This document shows, one piece after another, positions 45,075-53,000 of a stretch of 64,000 bases of DNA. Source of the stretch: Allofournierella sp. (GTDB lineage Bacteria > Bacillota > Clostridia > Oscillospirales > Ruminococcaceae). Every line of letters begins with the position of its first letter. Position 1 is the stretch's first letter. The stretch lies in the NCBI GenBank assembly GCA_020025635.1, contig JAHHRU010000004.1, forward strand, positions 1 through 64,000, in the 5' to 3' direction. The position numbers were made by a program, and so were the translations under genes. The notes under the pieces were generated by a model. The model did not search any database and was not told the origin of the DNA. It saw only the letters and a program-made list of their open reading frames with translations.

Positions 45075-46919
45075 TTATTTGTAGGGGAAATAACGATGCG
45101 GGTCTACACGCTGACCATTGATCCTGATTTCAAAGTGGCAGTGGTTGCCGGTGGAGTTGCCCGTAGAGCCCACATACGCGATCACATCGCCGCGCTGCAC
45201 ACTCTGGCCGGGGCGCACCGCCAGCCGGCTTGCGTGGGCATACAGCGTGGTAGTGCCGTTGCCGTGGTTGATCACCACATGGTTGCCGTAGCTGTAATGC
45301 CAGCCTGCGGTGGTGACCACGCCGGAATCCGATGCGTAAATGGGTGTACCGAAGTTTGCACGGATATCAGCGCCCTTGTGGCCGTTGGTCATCCAGCGGC
45401 TCACGCCCTTGTAGTTGGGCACCGGCCATGCCAGCCTACCATTGCCCACCTGCGCAAGGTCGCCGTTTGCAAGCTTCTGACCGATCTCCTTGATCTCATC
45501 CACCGGCTCTTTCAGAACGGTGCGCTGGATCTCGGTGGTTTCGCTGGGTGTTTCACTGTCGCCGTAATAAACATACTCACGCACCACCTCATGCAGGCCT
45601 TCTTCGCCCTTCTGCTTGATGCGGGTCTGGCCGAAGCCCAGGTCGCTGGAGTTCTGGGTCACATTCTTATAGGGAATGGTCTCCTGCTCGGTGCGGGTCT
45701 CGATGCGGCGGATCTCCAAAAACGGCATCGACTTCTGAATGATCAGGGTATCGCCGATGTGCAGCATTTTCAGGATGTCCTGCTGGGGGTTCATATCCAC
45801 CAGCTGCTGGGTGGAAAGGCCATGGCTGGAAGCAATTCCGCTGGGGGTATCGAACTGCTGTACGGTGTAGTTCAGCTGGCCCTGCTCCTCGCCTTCCAGA
45901 ATGGCTTCGATATCACCGGCACTGACCAAACTGCGGGCAGCATAGATGCCGTCTTCCACCGCAAGCTCCTTGGTGAATTCCACACGAAGGTTGGGGTTGT
46001 CCGGGTCCTCATACGGGGCCTTCATCTCATCGATATAGTTTTTCAGCTCTTCGCCTTCGGTGGTAACGCCCACGATCTCGCCGTTTACATAAAGCGCCGA
46101 TGCGTCCACGATCTCACTGCTGGAAGCCTTCAAAATCGAGTCGGCCATCTGGTTGACCGGCAGGGTCTTGTCTGAAATGGCAATGCTGTAAGAGGGGGCG
46201 ACCTTCCAGTCTGTTACCTCTCCGTTGATGGGCTTGATGCGCTGCTGGATCTCTGCGGCAGCATCGTCAAACACCTGTTCGTTTTCCACATAGCCTACGA
46301 CCTGTCCGTCCACTTCCACAGCCAGCGCATAGTTGTAGCCCAGCACGGTGCGCACAGTATAAACGAACACGCCCAGCGCCAAAACCGGCATCACATAGGC
46401 CAGCGCATTTTTCAAAAGGGGGTAATAAAGCTTTACGCCCCGGCCGAAATAAGCCGCACCCTCTTTTACCGCATGAGCCTTGGACTGCTCCCGCTCTCTG
46501 CGCATCACATCGGCAATGTTTTTGATGCCGTTGTGGAAACGGTGGAATGGCTCGGTCATTTCCTGCCAGCAGGTAGTAAGCGCACGGCTCACATAACCGC
46601 CCAATATTTTAACAGCACCGGCCAGGCGCTTGCCCAGGCCGTGCACAAGTTCCTGTGTGCCGCGCGCTGCCCTGCGCGCAGTATATTCACCCCAGAAGCC
46701 TACTTCGTAAAAGAACTCGCCCAAAACCGCAGTCTGCGGCTTGGACTTTGCCCATTGCCAAAGCTGATGGAGCTTTCCATCGGGCCGGTTTGTTTCAGGG
46801 CCCTGCTGCAAGGGTTTGTTTTCTTGTGTAACAGGCAGCTTGTCCGCCTCCTTTTCAAAATCATCTTTCTCATTATACCGCTCTCCTGCCGTATGACAAG
46901 CAACTGGCAGGTTTTTCAC
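45075..46919 (-). CDS. Membrane-anchored LysM/G5/M23 peptidoglycan endopeptidase
   Basis: A protein of up to 614 residues. A Gln/Glu-rich cytoplasmic N-terminus is followed by a membrane segment (about 168-195), an extracellular region, a LysM domain (about 345-392, TPSGIASSHGLSTQQLVDMNP), a G5 domain (about 395-470) and a C-terminal M23 peptidase with metal motifs GHKGADIRANFG, HGNGTTTLYAHAS and HCHFEI. It should cleave peptidoglycan cross-links and act like SpoIIQ-type or elongation endopeptidases. The start is uncertain: GTG 46919 overlaps the upstream stop as GTGA, but a promoter at 46872-46899 and an AAGGAGG site suggest translation from a CTG at 46838. Confidence 0.88.
   Translation of the reverse strand: MKNLPVACHTAGERYNEKDDFEKEADKLPVTQENKPLQQGPETNRPDGKLHQLWQWAKSKPQTAVLGEFFYEVGFWGEYTARRAARGTQELVHGLGKRLAGAVKILGGYVSRALTTCWQEMTEPFHRFHNGIKNIADVMRREREQSKAHAVKEGAAYFGRGVKLYYPLLKNALAYVMPVLALGVFVYTVRTVLGYNYALAVEVDGQVVGYVENEQVFDDAAAEIQQRIKPINGEVTDWKVAPSYSIAISDKTLPVNQMADSILKASSSEIVDASALYVNGEIVGVTTEGEELKNYIDEMKAPYEDPDNPNLRVEFTKELAVEDGIYAARSLVSAGDIEAILEGEEQGQLNYTVQQFDTPSGIASSHGLSTQQLVDMNPQQDILKMLHIGDTLIIQKSMPFLEIRRIETRTEQETIPYKNVTQNSSDLGFGQTRIKQKGEEGLHEVVREYVYYGDSETPSETTEIQRTVLKEPVDEIKEIGQKLANGDLAQVGNGRLAWPVPNYKGVSRWMTNGHKGADIRANFGTPIYASDSGVVTTAGWHYSYGNHVVINHGNGTTTLYAHASRLAVRPGQSVQRGDVIAYVGSTGNSTGNHCHFEIRINGQRVDPHRYFPYK
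46872..46899 (-). promoter_or_regulatory. Internal promoter for the LysM/M23 gene
   Basis: Minus-strand TTGTCA, 16-base spacer, TATAAT, inside the first codons of the longest reading. A strong AAGGAGG lies about 20 bases downstream of the -10. Confidence 0.65.
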
Positions 46920-47812
46920 AGGTTTTTCAAATCTTTTTCACAGTTTGAAAGCAGCGCCTGCATATCCTTCGGCAGCTCGCTTTCCACCCGGACCGGCTTG
47001 TGCGAAACCGGATCTTCAAAGGTGATCGCCGCGCAATGCAGTGCCTGCCGGCCGATCAGCTCCCGGCTGCCGCCATAAAGATCATCCCCTGCAAGCGGAT
47101 GCCCGATGTAAGAAAAATGGACCCTGATCTGGTGCGTACGCCCTGTTATAGGCACAGCACGCACAAGGGTATGAAGTTTGCCGGCCTGCTCGGCCGCATA
47201 TTCGGTGCGGCTGGGTTTCCCTTCCGGGGTCACCCGGCGCAGGATGATGCTGTCCGGCGCGCGGCCGATGGGCTGGTCGATCACGCCGCTGCCGGAAACT
47301 CTGCCCTCCACTACGGCAAGATACTCTTTCCGGACACTTTTTGCCAAAAGAGAGGCCGCCCACACGTTTTTTGCGCAGAGCACAAGGCCCGAGGTATCTT
47401 TATCGATCCGGTTCACCGGCCGGAACACTCCGCTTTCGCCTCTTTGCTGCAAAAGGCCCATGTAAGCATTGGCCAGCGTCCCTTCCTTGTAATTCAGGGT
47501 GGGATGCACCGCCATTCCTGCCGGTTTTTCCAGCACCATCACATGGGGGCTTTCGTAGGCAATGCTGAGCGGGATCGGTTCCGCCTTCACGGATGTGGGC
47601 GGTTCCGGCGGAAGGACAAAGGTGACCATCTGCCCCGCATGCACCGGGTCACATGTGCGGGCCGGGCCATCGCCCACCCAGAACCCGCCGGTTTCGTTTT
47701 TCACTGCTTTGATGAGGGTAGCCGAAACGCCGCTTTCCCGCAGAAAATCCCGCAGGCAGCGCCCTTCAAAGCGGGGCTGCACGATGAAACTCAGCTCAAT
47801 TTGACGTGCCAT
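46916..47812 (-). CDS. RluA-family pseudouridine synthase
   Basis: A 298-residue RNA pseudouridine synthase. The catalytic Asp is in RIDKDTSGLVL, and other family segments are LEKPAGMAVHP, GRTHQIRVHFSYIGHPLAGD and YGG. An S4-like N-terminal portion is present but divergent. The substrate rRNA or tRNA position cannot be inferred; RluD-like 23S targets are most common. Start ATG 47812 (MARQIELSF) is downstream of the promoter at 47844-47872 and follows GGGGG; a 20-codon longer ATG lies upstream of the promoter and is rejected. Confidence 0.94.
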   Translation of the reverse strand: MARQIELSFIVQPRFEGRCLRDFLRESGVSATLIKAVKNETGGFWVGDGPARTCDPVHAGQMVTFVLPPEPPTSVKAEPIPLSIAYESPHVMVLEKPAGMAVHPTLNYKEGTLANAYMGLLQQRGESGVFRPVNRIDKDTSGLVLCAKNVWAASLLAKSVRKEYLAVVEGRVSGSGVIDQPIGRAPDSIILRRVTPEGKPSRTEYAAEQAGKLHTLVRAVPITGRTHQIRVHFSYIGHPLAGDDLYGGSRELIGRQALHCAAITFEDPVSHKPVRVESELPKDMQALLSNCEKDLKNL

Positions 47813-47843
47813 CCCCTGTTCCCCCTTTACAGCATACATGCTG

Positions 47844-47872
47844 AGTATACCAGATTTCTTTGATTTGCGCAA
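47844..47872 (-). promoter_or_regulatory. Sigma-A promoter of the RluA-family gene
   Basis: Minus-strand TTGCGC, 17-base spacer, TATACT with an extended -10 (TGG). The -35 abuts the gdhA terminator. Confidence 0.82.
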
Positions 47873-47876
47873 GTAA

Positions 47877-47906
47877 AAGCCCCCGCAGCAGACACTGCGG
47901 GGGCTT
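47877..47906 (-). terminator. Intrinsic terminator of gdhA
   Basis: A perfect 12-base stem (AAGCCCCCGCAG / CTGCGGGGGCTT) with a 6-base loop and a short T-run. Confidence 0.9.
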
Positions 47907-47925
47907 ATCTGGTTTTGATCTCAGC

Positions 47926-49275
47926 TTAGTATGCAACACCCTGGGCGACCATTGCATCGGCCACTTTCAGGAAGCCTGCCACGTTGGCACCCACCATCAG
48001 GTTGCCGGGAACGCCGCACTCCACAGAAGCATCATAGGCATTTTTGTAGATTTCCTTCATAATGTTCTTGAGCCGCTCATCCACTTCCTCAAAGCTCCAG
48101 GAAAGGCGCAGGCTGTTCTGGCTCATTTCCAGGCCGCTGGTGGCTACGCCGCCGGCGTTGCTTGCCTTGGCGGGGCCATACAGCACACCGGCCTCCTGAA
48201 GAACGTGAATGGCTTCGGGGGTGGAAGGCATGTTGGCACCCTCAAACAGGGCGGTGCAGCCGTTTGCCACCAGTGCGCGGGCACTGTCGCCATCCAGCTC
48301 GTTCTGGGTCGCGCAGGGCAGGGCGATGTCGCAGGGCAGGGTCCACAGGCCCTTCACATCGGTGTCGAATTTTGCACCGGGACGCAGCTGTGCATAATCC
48401 CGGATCTTTTTGCGCTCGGTGAGCTTGATCTTTTTGACCAGATCCAGATCGATGCCGCCGGGCTCAGATACATAGCCGGAGCCATCGCTGATGCCCACAA
48501 CGGTCGCACCCAGCTCCATGGCCTTTTCGCAGGCGAAGATGGCCACATTGCCGGCGCCGCTCACGATCACCCGCTTGCCTTCGAAGCTGTCGTTCCGCAG
48601 GTGCTTGAGGGCCTCCTGGGTGAAGTAGCACAGACCGTAGCCGGTGGCTTCGGTGCGTACCAGGCTTCCGCCCCAGCCAATGCCCTTGCCGGTCAGAACG
48701 CCGGTGAATTCGTTGCGCAGGCGCTTGTACTGGCCGAACATGTAGCCGATCTCACGGCCGCCCACGCCCAAGTCGCCGGCGGGAACGTCGGTGAACTGGC
48801 CGATGTGCTTGGAAAGCTCGGTCATGAAGCTCTGGCAGAAGCGCATGATCTCACCGTCGGAACGGCCGGCGGGGTTGAAGTCTGCGCCGCCCTTGCCGCC
48901 CCCCATGGGCAGGCCGGTCAGGCTGTTTTTAAAGGTCTGCTCAAAGCCCAGGAACTTGATGATGGACTCGTTCACAGTGGGATGGAAACGGATGCCGCCC
49001 TTGTAGGGGCCGATGGCGCTGTTGAACTGCACACGGTAGCCGCGGTTCACCTGAACATGGCCCGCATCATCCACCCAGGACACCCGGAACTTGATCAGCC
49101 GCTCAGGCTCGACCATACGCTCCAGAACCCCGTTTTTTTCATATTCGGGATGCGCAGCCATCACCGGCTCGATGCTTTCGAAAACTTCGGAAACAGCCTG
49201 CAGGAACTCGGGCTGATCGCCGTCCCGCTGCTTTACCTGTTCCAGTACGCGTGCAAGATACTCATTTTTGATCAT
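47926..49275 (-). CDS. gdhA: NADP-type glutamate dehydrogenase
   Basis: A 449-residue hexameric enzyme for 2-oxoglutarate plus NH3 to glutamate (ammonia assimilation). Conserved features are the glutamate-binding Lys in LPMGGGKGGADFNP, the catalytic Lys/Asp region PAGDLGVGGREIGYMFG, the Rossmann motif VSGAGNVAIFACEKA and a C-terminal NLMVGANVAGFLKVADAM. Length is typical of the 50-kDa NADP-dependent class. Promoter TTGCAA-17-TATAAT drives it; the leader holds a terminator-like hairpin, which suggests transcription attenuation. It would supply glutamate, and it operates at the ammonia node relevant to an ammonia-dependent GuaA. Confidence 0.98.
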   Translation of the reverse strand: MIKNEYLARVLEQVKQRDGDQPEFLQAVSEVFESIEPVMAAHPEYEKNGVLERMVEPERLIKFRVSWVDDAGHVQVNRGYRVQFNSAIGPYKGGIRFHPTVNESIIKFLGFEQTFKNSLTGLPMGGGKGGADFNPAGRSDGEIMRFCQSFMTELSKHIGQFTDVPAGDLGVGGREIGYMFGQYKRLRNEFTGVLTGKGIGWGGSLVRTEATGYGLCYFTQEALKHLRNDSFEGKRVIVSGAGNVAIFACEKAMELGATVVGISDGSGYVSEPGGIDLDLVKKIKLTERKKIRDYAQLRPGAKFDTDVKGLWTLPCDIALPCATQNELDGDSARALVANGCTALFEGANMPSTPEAIHVLQEAGVLYGPAKASNAGGVATSGLEMSQNSLRLSWSFEEVDERLKNIMKEIYKNAYDASVECGVPGNLMVGANVAGFLKVADAMVAQGVAY

Positions 49276-49302
49276 TTATTCTTTCCCCTTTCAAAATGAA
49301 CC

Positions 49303-49328
49303 AAAAAAGGCCGCCCTCTTTTCGGCCT
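49303..49328 (-). promoter_or_regulatory. Attenuator-like hairpin in gdhA leader
   Basis: On the minus strand AGGCCG, a 9-base loop, CGGCCT is followed directly by T5. It lies between the gdhA promoter and start codon, so it could terminate transcription early. The stem is short (6 GC-rich pairs). Confidence 0.6.
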
Positions 49329-49347
49329 CATTCGGTTACTAGTTGCT

Positions 49348-49376
49348 ATTATAGAGCCTATTTTATTCCATTGCAA
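49348..49376 (-). promoter_or_regulatory. Sigma-A promoter of gdhA
   Basis: Minus-strand TTGCAA, 17-base spacer, TATAAT, about 75 bases before the gdhA ATG. It is divergent from and adjacent to the rnpB promoter. Confidence 0.85.
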
Positions 49377-49417
49377 GCACAAATTCGCTTCAGAAACACC
49401 CAAAATTCAATTTTTCC

Positions 49418-49446
49418 TTGCGCGGGCAGTATGGGTGTGATACAAT
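49418..49446 (+). promoter_or_regulatory. Sigma-A promoter of rnpB
   Basis: TTGCGC, 17-base spacer, TACAAT, eight bases before the RNA's 5' end. Confidence 0.85.
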
Positions 49447-49454
49447 ATTCAGAA

Positions 49455-49798
49455 GAAAACGAGTGGCCCATACGACAGCGGGGCGGCATTGTGACCGCTT
49501 TGAGGAAAGTCCGGGCTTCACAGGGGAATGGTAACTGCTAACGGCAGCCGGGGGCAACCCTAGGGATAGTGCAACAGAAATAGACCGCCGCTTTTTGCGG
49601 TAAGGATGGAAAGGCGAGGTAAGAGCTCACCAGCGCACTGGCGACTTTGCGGCTATGTAAACCCTACCAGAAGCAACACCCGTATGGGACATAAAGCGCG
49701 CCCCGCGCGTCCCGGAGGTGGCGTGAGACCTTTGGTGACGAAGGTACAAGATAGATTGTCGTTTAATACAGAACCCGGCTTACGGACCGGTCGTTTTC
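49455..49798 (+). ncRNA. rnpB: RNase P RNA (class A)
   Basis: The catalytic RNA that removes 5' leaders from pre-tRNA. Universal conserved stretches are present in order: GAGGAAAGTCCGGGCT, ACAGAAATAGACCGCC, the GGCGAGGTAAGAGCTCACC region, ATAAAGCGCG-type joining sequence, and ACAGAACCCGGCTTAC near the 3' end. The ends were set by the P1 helix, GAAAACGAGTGGCC pairing with GGACCGGTCGTTTTC. The length of about 344 nt and the fold order fit the ancestral type A. An intrinsic terminator follows immediately. Confidence 0.97.
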
Positions 49799-49802
49799 TT
49801 TC

Positions 49803-49840
49803 AAAAAGAGCGTTTCCCTTCACCGGGAAACGCTCTTTTT
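49803..49840. terminator. Terminator of rnpB, shared with bofA
   Basis: A perfect 16-base stem (AAAAAGAGCGTTTCCC / GGGAAACGCTCTTTTT) with a 6-base loop; T-runs on both strands serve the convergent genes. Confidence 0.93.
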
Positions 49841-49844
49841 GATT

Positions 49845-50105
49845 TCAGCCGAACAGCACACGGAGCAAAAGAAGGGTGATGACCCCCGGAATGCCCAAAA
49901 GCACCGAAAACACCCAGGATAACCCATTGAGGGCAAGGCTCACCCCGGTGAAGGGCGCCAGCAGATTGACCGCCCCCAGCGCCCCAATGCCGGACAAAAC
50001 CGAGGCAAGCCCCGCCCGGATGGGGTGCTTATGCCGGGCAGCAGCAAGGGCCGTGAGCACGATCAGCACAGCCAGGGCCGCTGCCAGCGGATGCAGCCCC
50101 ATCAT
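49845..50105 (-). CDS. BofA-like membrane protein
   Basis: An 86-residue protein with two hydrophobic spans, matching BofA-type proteins (inhibitors of pro-sigma-K processing during sporulation in bacilli). The stretch GALGAVNLLAPFTGVSLALN followed by GIPGVITLLLL is the conserved core. Start ATG 50105 overlaps the upstream TGA as ATGA. In a probably non-sporulating relative it may be a relic or have another role; this is inference. It forms a pair with yaaL, as in Bacillus. Confidence 0.75.
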   Translation of the reverse strand: MMGLHPLAAALAVLIVLTALAAARHKHPIRAGLASVLSGIGALGAVNLLAPFTGVSLALNGLSWVFSVLLGIPGVITLLLLRVLFG

Positions 50106-50350
50106 GGCACCAGCCGGAGCCCCTCGGCACGAGCACGGCGCTGCAGGTAGCCATAGCGGCACTGCAACGCCTGATATTCGTACACCCGCTGTTCGATCAG
50201 CTCCGGCTCGGTTTCCAGGTCAAACAGCATCTGATTATGATTCATCTCCTGCAAGCACTCTTTCAGTTCCTGTTTCAGATCTTCCCTGCAATAATGTTCT
50301 ACGGCCAGCCGCTCTTCCTTCTGGCGGCTGCGGGCAAGAGTCATGGTCAT
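50102..50350 (-). CDS. YaaL/DUF2508-family small protein
   Basis: An 82-residue soluble, strongly charged helical protein (EERLAVEHYCREDLKQELKE; NQMLFDLETEPELIEQRVYEYQ). It matches DUF2508 (YaaL), found directly upstream of bofA in Bacillus and many Clostridia. No function is established. Start at 50350 is set by GGGAGG with 7-base spacing; a longer frame lacks a site. Confidence 0.8.
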   Translation of the reverse strand: MTMTLARSRQKEERLAVEHYCREDLKQELKECLQEMNHNQMLFDLETEPELIEQRVYEYQALQCRYGYLQRRARAEGLRLVP

Positions 50351-50440
50351 CGGTGTTCCTCCCTTTTTTTCCAAAATATCCTATATCATCTTATGAGGGA
50401 GTTTTGCCAGCCATTCCCAGCTTTATACTTTGTTTCCATA

Positions 50441-50475
50441 AAAAGAGCCGAGGCGGCCTGCACCGCTTCGGCTTT
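50441..50475 (-). terminator. Intrinsic terminator of rnr
   Basis: Stem AAAGCCGAAGCGG / CCGCCTCGGCTCTTT with a 6-base loop and a T-run, just past the rnr stop. Confidence 0.85.
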
Positions 50476-50478
50476 TTA

Positions 50479-52569
50479 TCATTCCACCGGGCTGAAATCC
50501 ACCCGGCCCTGTGCCACATCGGCACCGTCCACCCGGATGCGGATGGGCTGGCCCAGCTGCCAGCGTTTTCCGGTAAGCGGGTCCCGCAGGCTCAGGCCTT
50601 CCACAAGCTCCGGCTCCCCTTTGCAAAGGGCTTCGGTGCGCACAAGGCCCTCCACAAGGCAGGGCAGCGCCACATAAACGCCCTGCTTTGCCACCCCGGA
50701 TATCACACCGTCAAACTCTTCGCCCAGGTGCCTGCGGATGTATTCCGCCTTATAGCAGCCCTCTGCGGCCCGCTCCAGCTGAAGGATGGCCACCTCCCGG
50801 CTGCTGGACTGGGCCGAAGCCTCCTGCACAAAGTCGTCATATCTGCGGTGCAGCTCCTCGGCGGGCATTTCGGCGCACCAATCGTTCAGGATGCGATGCA
50901 CCACCAGGTCCGGATAACGCCGGATGGGGCTGGTAAAGTGGGCGTAATCTTCCAGGGCCAGGCCGAAATGGCCCAGCGGCTTTTCTTCATAGCGTGCCTT
51001 GCTCATGCTGCGCAGCACACCCTGATTGACCACACCGCAGCAGGGCAGCTCCTGTACCTTTTCCAGCAGGGCCGAAAGCTCTTTCTGGGTGGGGATGGTG
51101 TTTTCAAACCCGGCCGGCACCCCGCAGCTGTTCAAAAGCAGCTGCAGCCGCTCGATCCGTTCGGCTTCCGGCGGCTCATGCACCCGGTATACCAAAGGAA
51201 GCTGCCGGGTCCGGGCGAGCTTTGCGGCGCACTCGTTTGCCAGCAGCATGAACTCTTCGATCACACGCTCTGCAACGCCTCGCTCACGCTTTACGATATC
51301 CACACACCGGCCGCGCTCATCCATTACAAACCCGGCTTCATCGCTTTCCAGCTCGATGTATCCCCGCCCGCGGCGGCGGGCCAAAAGCTTTTCGTAAAGC
51401 TGCCGGGCAATGGGCAGCTGAGAAGCCACCTCACGGTATTTTTCTTCCAGCTCCAGGTCTTTTTCACCGGCAAGCAGCCGGTTCACCTCGCTGTAAACGC
51501 CCTTCACCCGGCTGCAGATGACCGATTTGCAGAATCGGAAATCCGTCACTGCTCCGTTTTCATCCAGCTCCATCAGGCAGCTGAAGGCCAAACGGTCCAC
51601 CTCCGGGTTCAGGCTGCACAGATCATTGGCAAGATATTTGGGCAGCATGGGGATCACGCTGTCAGCATAATAAACCGAAGCGCCCCGGGTAAAGGCTTCC
51701 TTGTCCAGCTCACCGCCCGCTGCCACATAAAAGCTCACATCAGCAATGTGAACGCCCAGCTTGTAGCCCTTTTCGGTTCGCTCAACGCTGATCGCATCAT
51801 CCATATCCTTGGTGTCGGCCCCATCCAAGGTGAAGATCGGGCTTTGCCGCAGATCCAGCCGGTTTTCAAACTCGGCCGGGCCGGGCTCACCAAAACGGCG
51901 GGCTTCCTCCTTTACCTTATCCGAGAAAAGGCGGCCCATCCCGGATGCATAGACCAGGGCCTGTACGCTGTGGCGGGCCTCATCGGCCGAACCGAAGCGC
52001 ATGGTAACGCCGGCCCGGTGATCGCCGTAGTCAAAGCCCCGCTCCAGCAGCTCAATTGCCGCCTTATCGCCCGGGCGGGCACCCCCGGCGGCACTTTTGT
52101 TGATGGCAATCAGCAAAAAACTGCATTCATCCGGCGCCAGGAAAAGGCGGCCGGCATGTTCCTCCACCGTGCCCACAAAACGCTGGCGGGGCTTTAATAC
52201 CGACCGGATCTCTCCTTCCAGCGTGCCCGGCACCCGGGGCTTGTCAAAAAGCTTTACCAGCACCTCATCACCGGGCATTGCACCGGCAAGGCCCCGGCCG
52301 GGGATGAACACATCCCGGCTTTCCCCTTTCAGCGGCTGGGCAAAGCCAAAGCTGGGGCCCAGCTTTACCAGCCGGCAGGCAATGCCGCCCTCGTCCCGTT
52401 CCTTATCTGCCAGATAATAGATGCCGTCCCGCTTGCGGATCCGCCCGCGGGCCACCATTTCTTCCACGATCTTCTGCACTTTTCTGTCGTTTCCAAGCTT
52501 TGCTTTCAGCTCTTTCATTCTTTGCGGGCGCTTGCTCAGCTCCCGCCAAACCTTTGAACGAATGGACAT
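50479..52569 (-). CDS. rnr: Ribonuclease R
   Basis: A 696-residue processive 3'-5' exoribonuclease (RNase II family) that degrades structured RNA and helps rRNA quality control. An N-terminal winged-helix/OB cold-shock part is followed by the RNB domain, whose catalytic acidic cluster is in DGADTKDMDDAISVE and whose HFTSPIRRYPDL motif is clear, then a C-terminal S1 domain (EEFDGVISGVAKQGVYV). The usual Lys-rich tail is absent. Start ATG 52569 follows AGAGGA; the 15 extra codons upstream overlap the secG terminator. It lies downstream of secG, as in many Firmicutes. Confidence 0.96.
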   Translation of the reverse strand: MSIRSKVWRELSKRPQRMKELKAKLGNDRKVQKIVEEMVARGRIRKRDGIYYLADKERDEGGIACRLVKLGPSFGFAQPLKGESRDVFIPGRGLAGAMPGDEVLVKLFDKPRVPGTLEGEIRSVLKPRQRFVGTVEEHAGRLFLAPDECSFLLIAINKSAAGGARPGDKAAIELLERGFDYGDHRAGVTMRFGSADEARHSVQALVYASGMGRLFSDKVKEEARRFGEPGPAEFENRLDLRQSPIFTLDGADTKDMDDAISVERTEKGYKLGVHIADVSFYVAAGGELDKEAFTRGASVYYADSVIPMLPKYLANDLCSLNPEVDRLAFSCLMELDENGAVTDFRFCKSVICSRVKGVYSEVNRLLAGEKDLELEEKYREVASQLPIARQLYEKLLARRRGRGYIELESDEAGFVMDERGRCVDIVKRERGVAERVIEEFMLLANECAAKLARTRQLPLVYRVHEPPEAERIERLQLLLNSCGVPAGFENTIPTQKELSALLEKVQELPCCGVVNQGVLRSMSKARYEEKPLGHFGLALEDYAHFTSPIRRYPDLVVHRILNDWCAEMPAEELHRRYDDFVQEASAQSSSREVAILQLERAAEGCYKAEYIRRHLGEEFDGVISGVAKQGVYVALPCLVEGLVRTEALCKGEPELVEGLSLRDPLTGKRWQLGQPIRIRVDGADVAQGRVDFSPVE

Positions 52570-52593
52570 ATTTTCTTTTCCTCTATCTTTATA

Positions 52594-52631
52594 CAAAACA
52601 AGAGGGGCACGCACACAAGCGCGGCCCCTCT
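52594..52631 (-). terminator. Terminator-like hairpin between secG and rnr
   Basis: Stem AGAGGGGCCGCGC / GTGCGTGCCCCTCT on the minus strand followed by TGTTTTG. The T-run is weak; rnr has no visible promoter behind it, so some readthrough is likely. Confidence 0.65.
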
Positions 52632-52646
52632 CTGACTTTTCTGCTA

Positions 52647-52895
52647 TCAGCCCTTGATCACACTGAGAACGCTGACCAAAACGATGACAACCACAAAAAC
52701 CACACCCAGGATCTTGGTGGCTTTGGCCATCTTGGCATCCTTCGCACGGCTGCGGCCGCTTTCCATCATGCCGCCTTCGCCCATGATCGCACCGGACAAG
52801 CCCTTGCCCTTGGACTCCTGTGCAGCAGTGAGGAACACGATGCCTACGGCAGCCAGAATCAGCACGATACCGCTGATAATTTCCATAACACTCAT
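52647..52895 (-). CDS. secG: Preprotein translocase subunit SecG
   Basis: An 82-residue SecYEG component with two membrane spans (about 6-25 and 58-80). It has the characteristic loop LTAAQESKGKGLSGAIMG and the MESGRSRAKDAKMAKAT linker. Start ATG 52895 (MSVMEIISG) follows AGGAG with 10-base spacing; a 26-codon longer frame upstream lacks a site and lies across the promoter. Confidence 0.95.
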   Translation of the reverse strand: MSVMEIISGIVLILAAVGIVFLTAAQESKGKGLSGAIMGEGGMMESGRSRAKDAKMAKATKILGVVFVVVIVLVSVLSVIKG

Positions 52896-52930
52896 ATTGT
52901 GAACGCTCCTTAGCTTATTATGCGTAAAAC

Positions 52931-52959
52931 ATGATACCACATTGACCAGAAAAAAGCAA
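52931..52959 (-). promoter_or_regulatory. Sigma-A promoter of secG-rnr
   Basis: Minus-strand TTGCTT, 17-base spacer, TATCAT with extended -10 (TGG). Confidence 0.75.
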
Positions 52960-53000
52960 GAAATTTCTGACATTTCCCTCTTTCCTGCCCAAAGCGGCCC

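Noticed and set aside
49606..49842. Small protein frame inside 49455-49798
   Set aside because: The segment is RNase P RNA; the frame is incidental.
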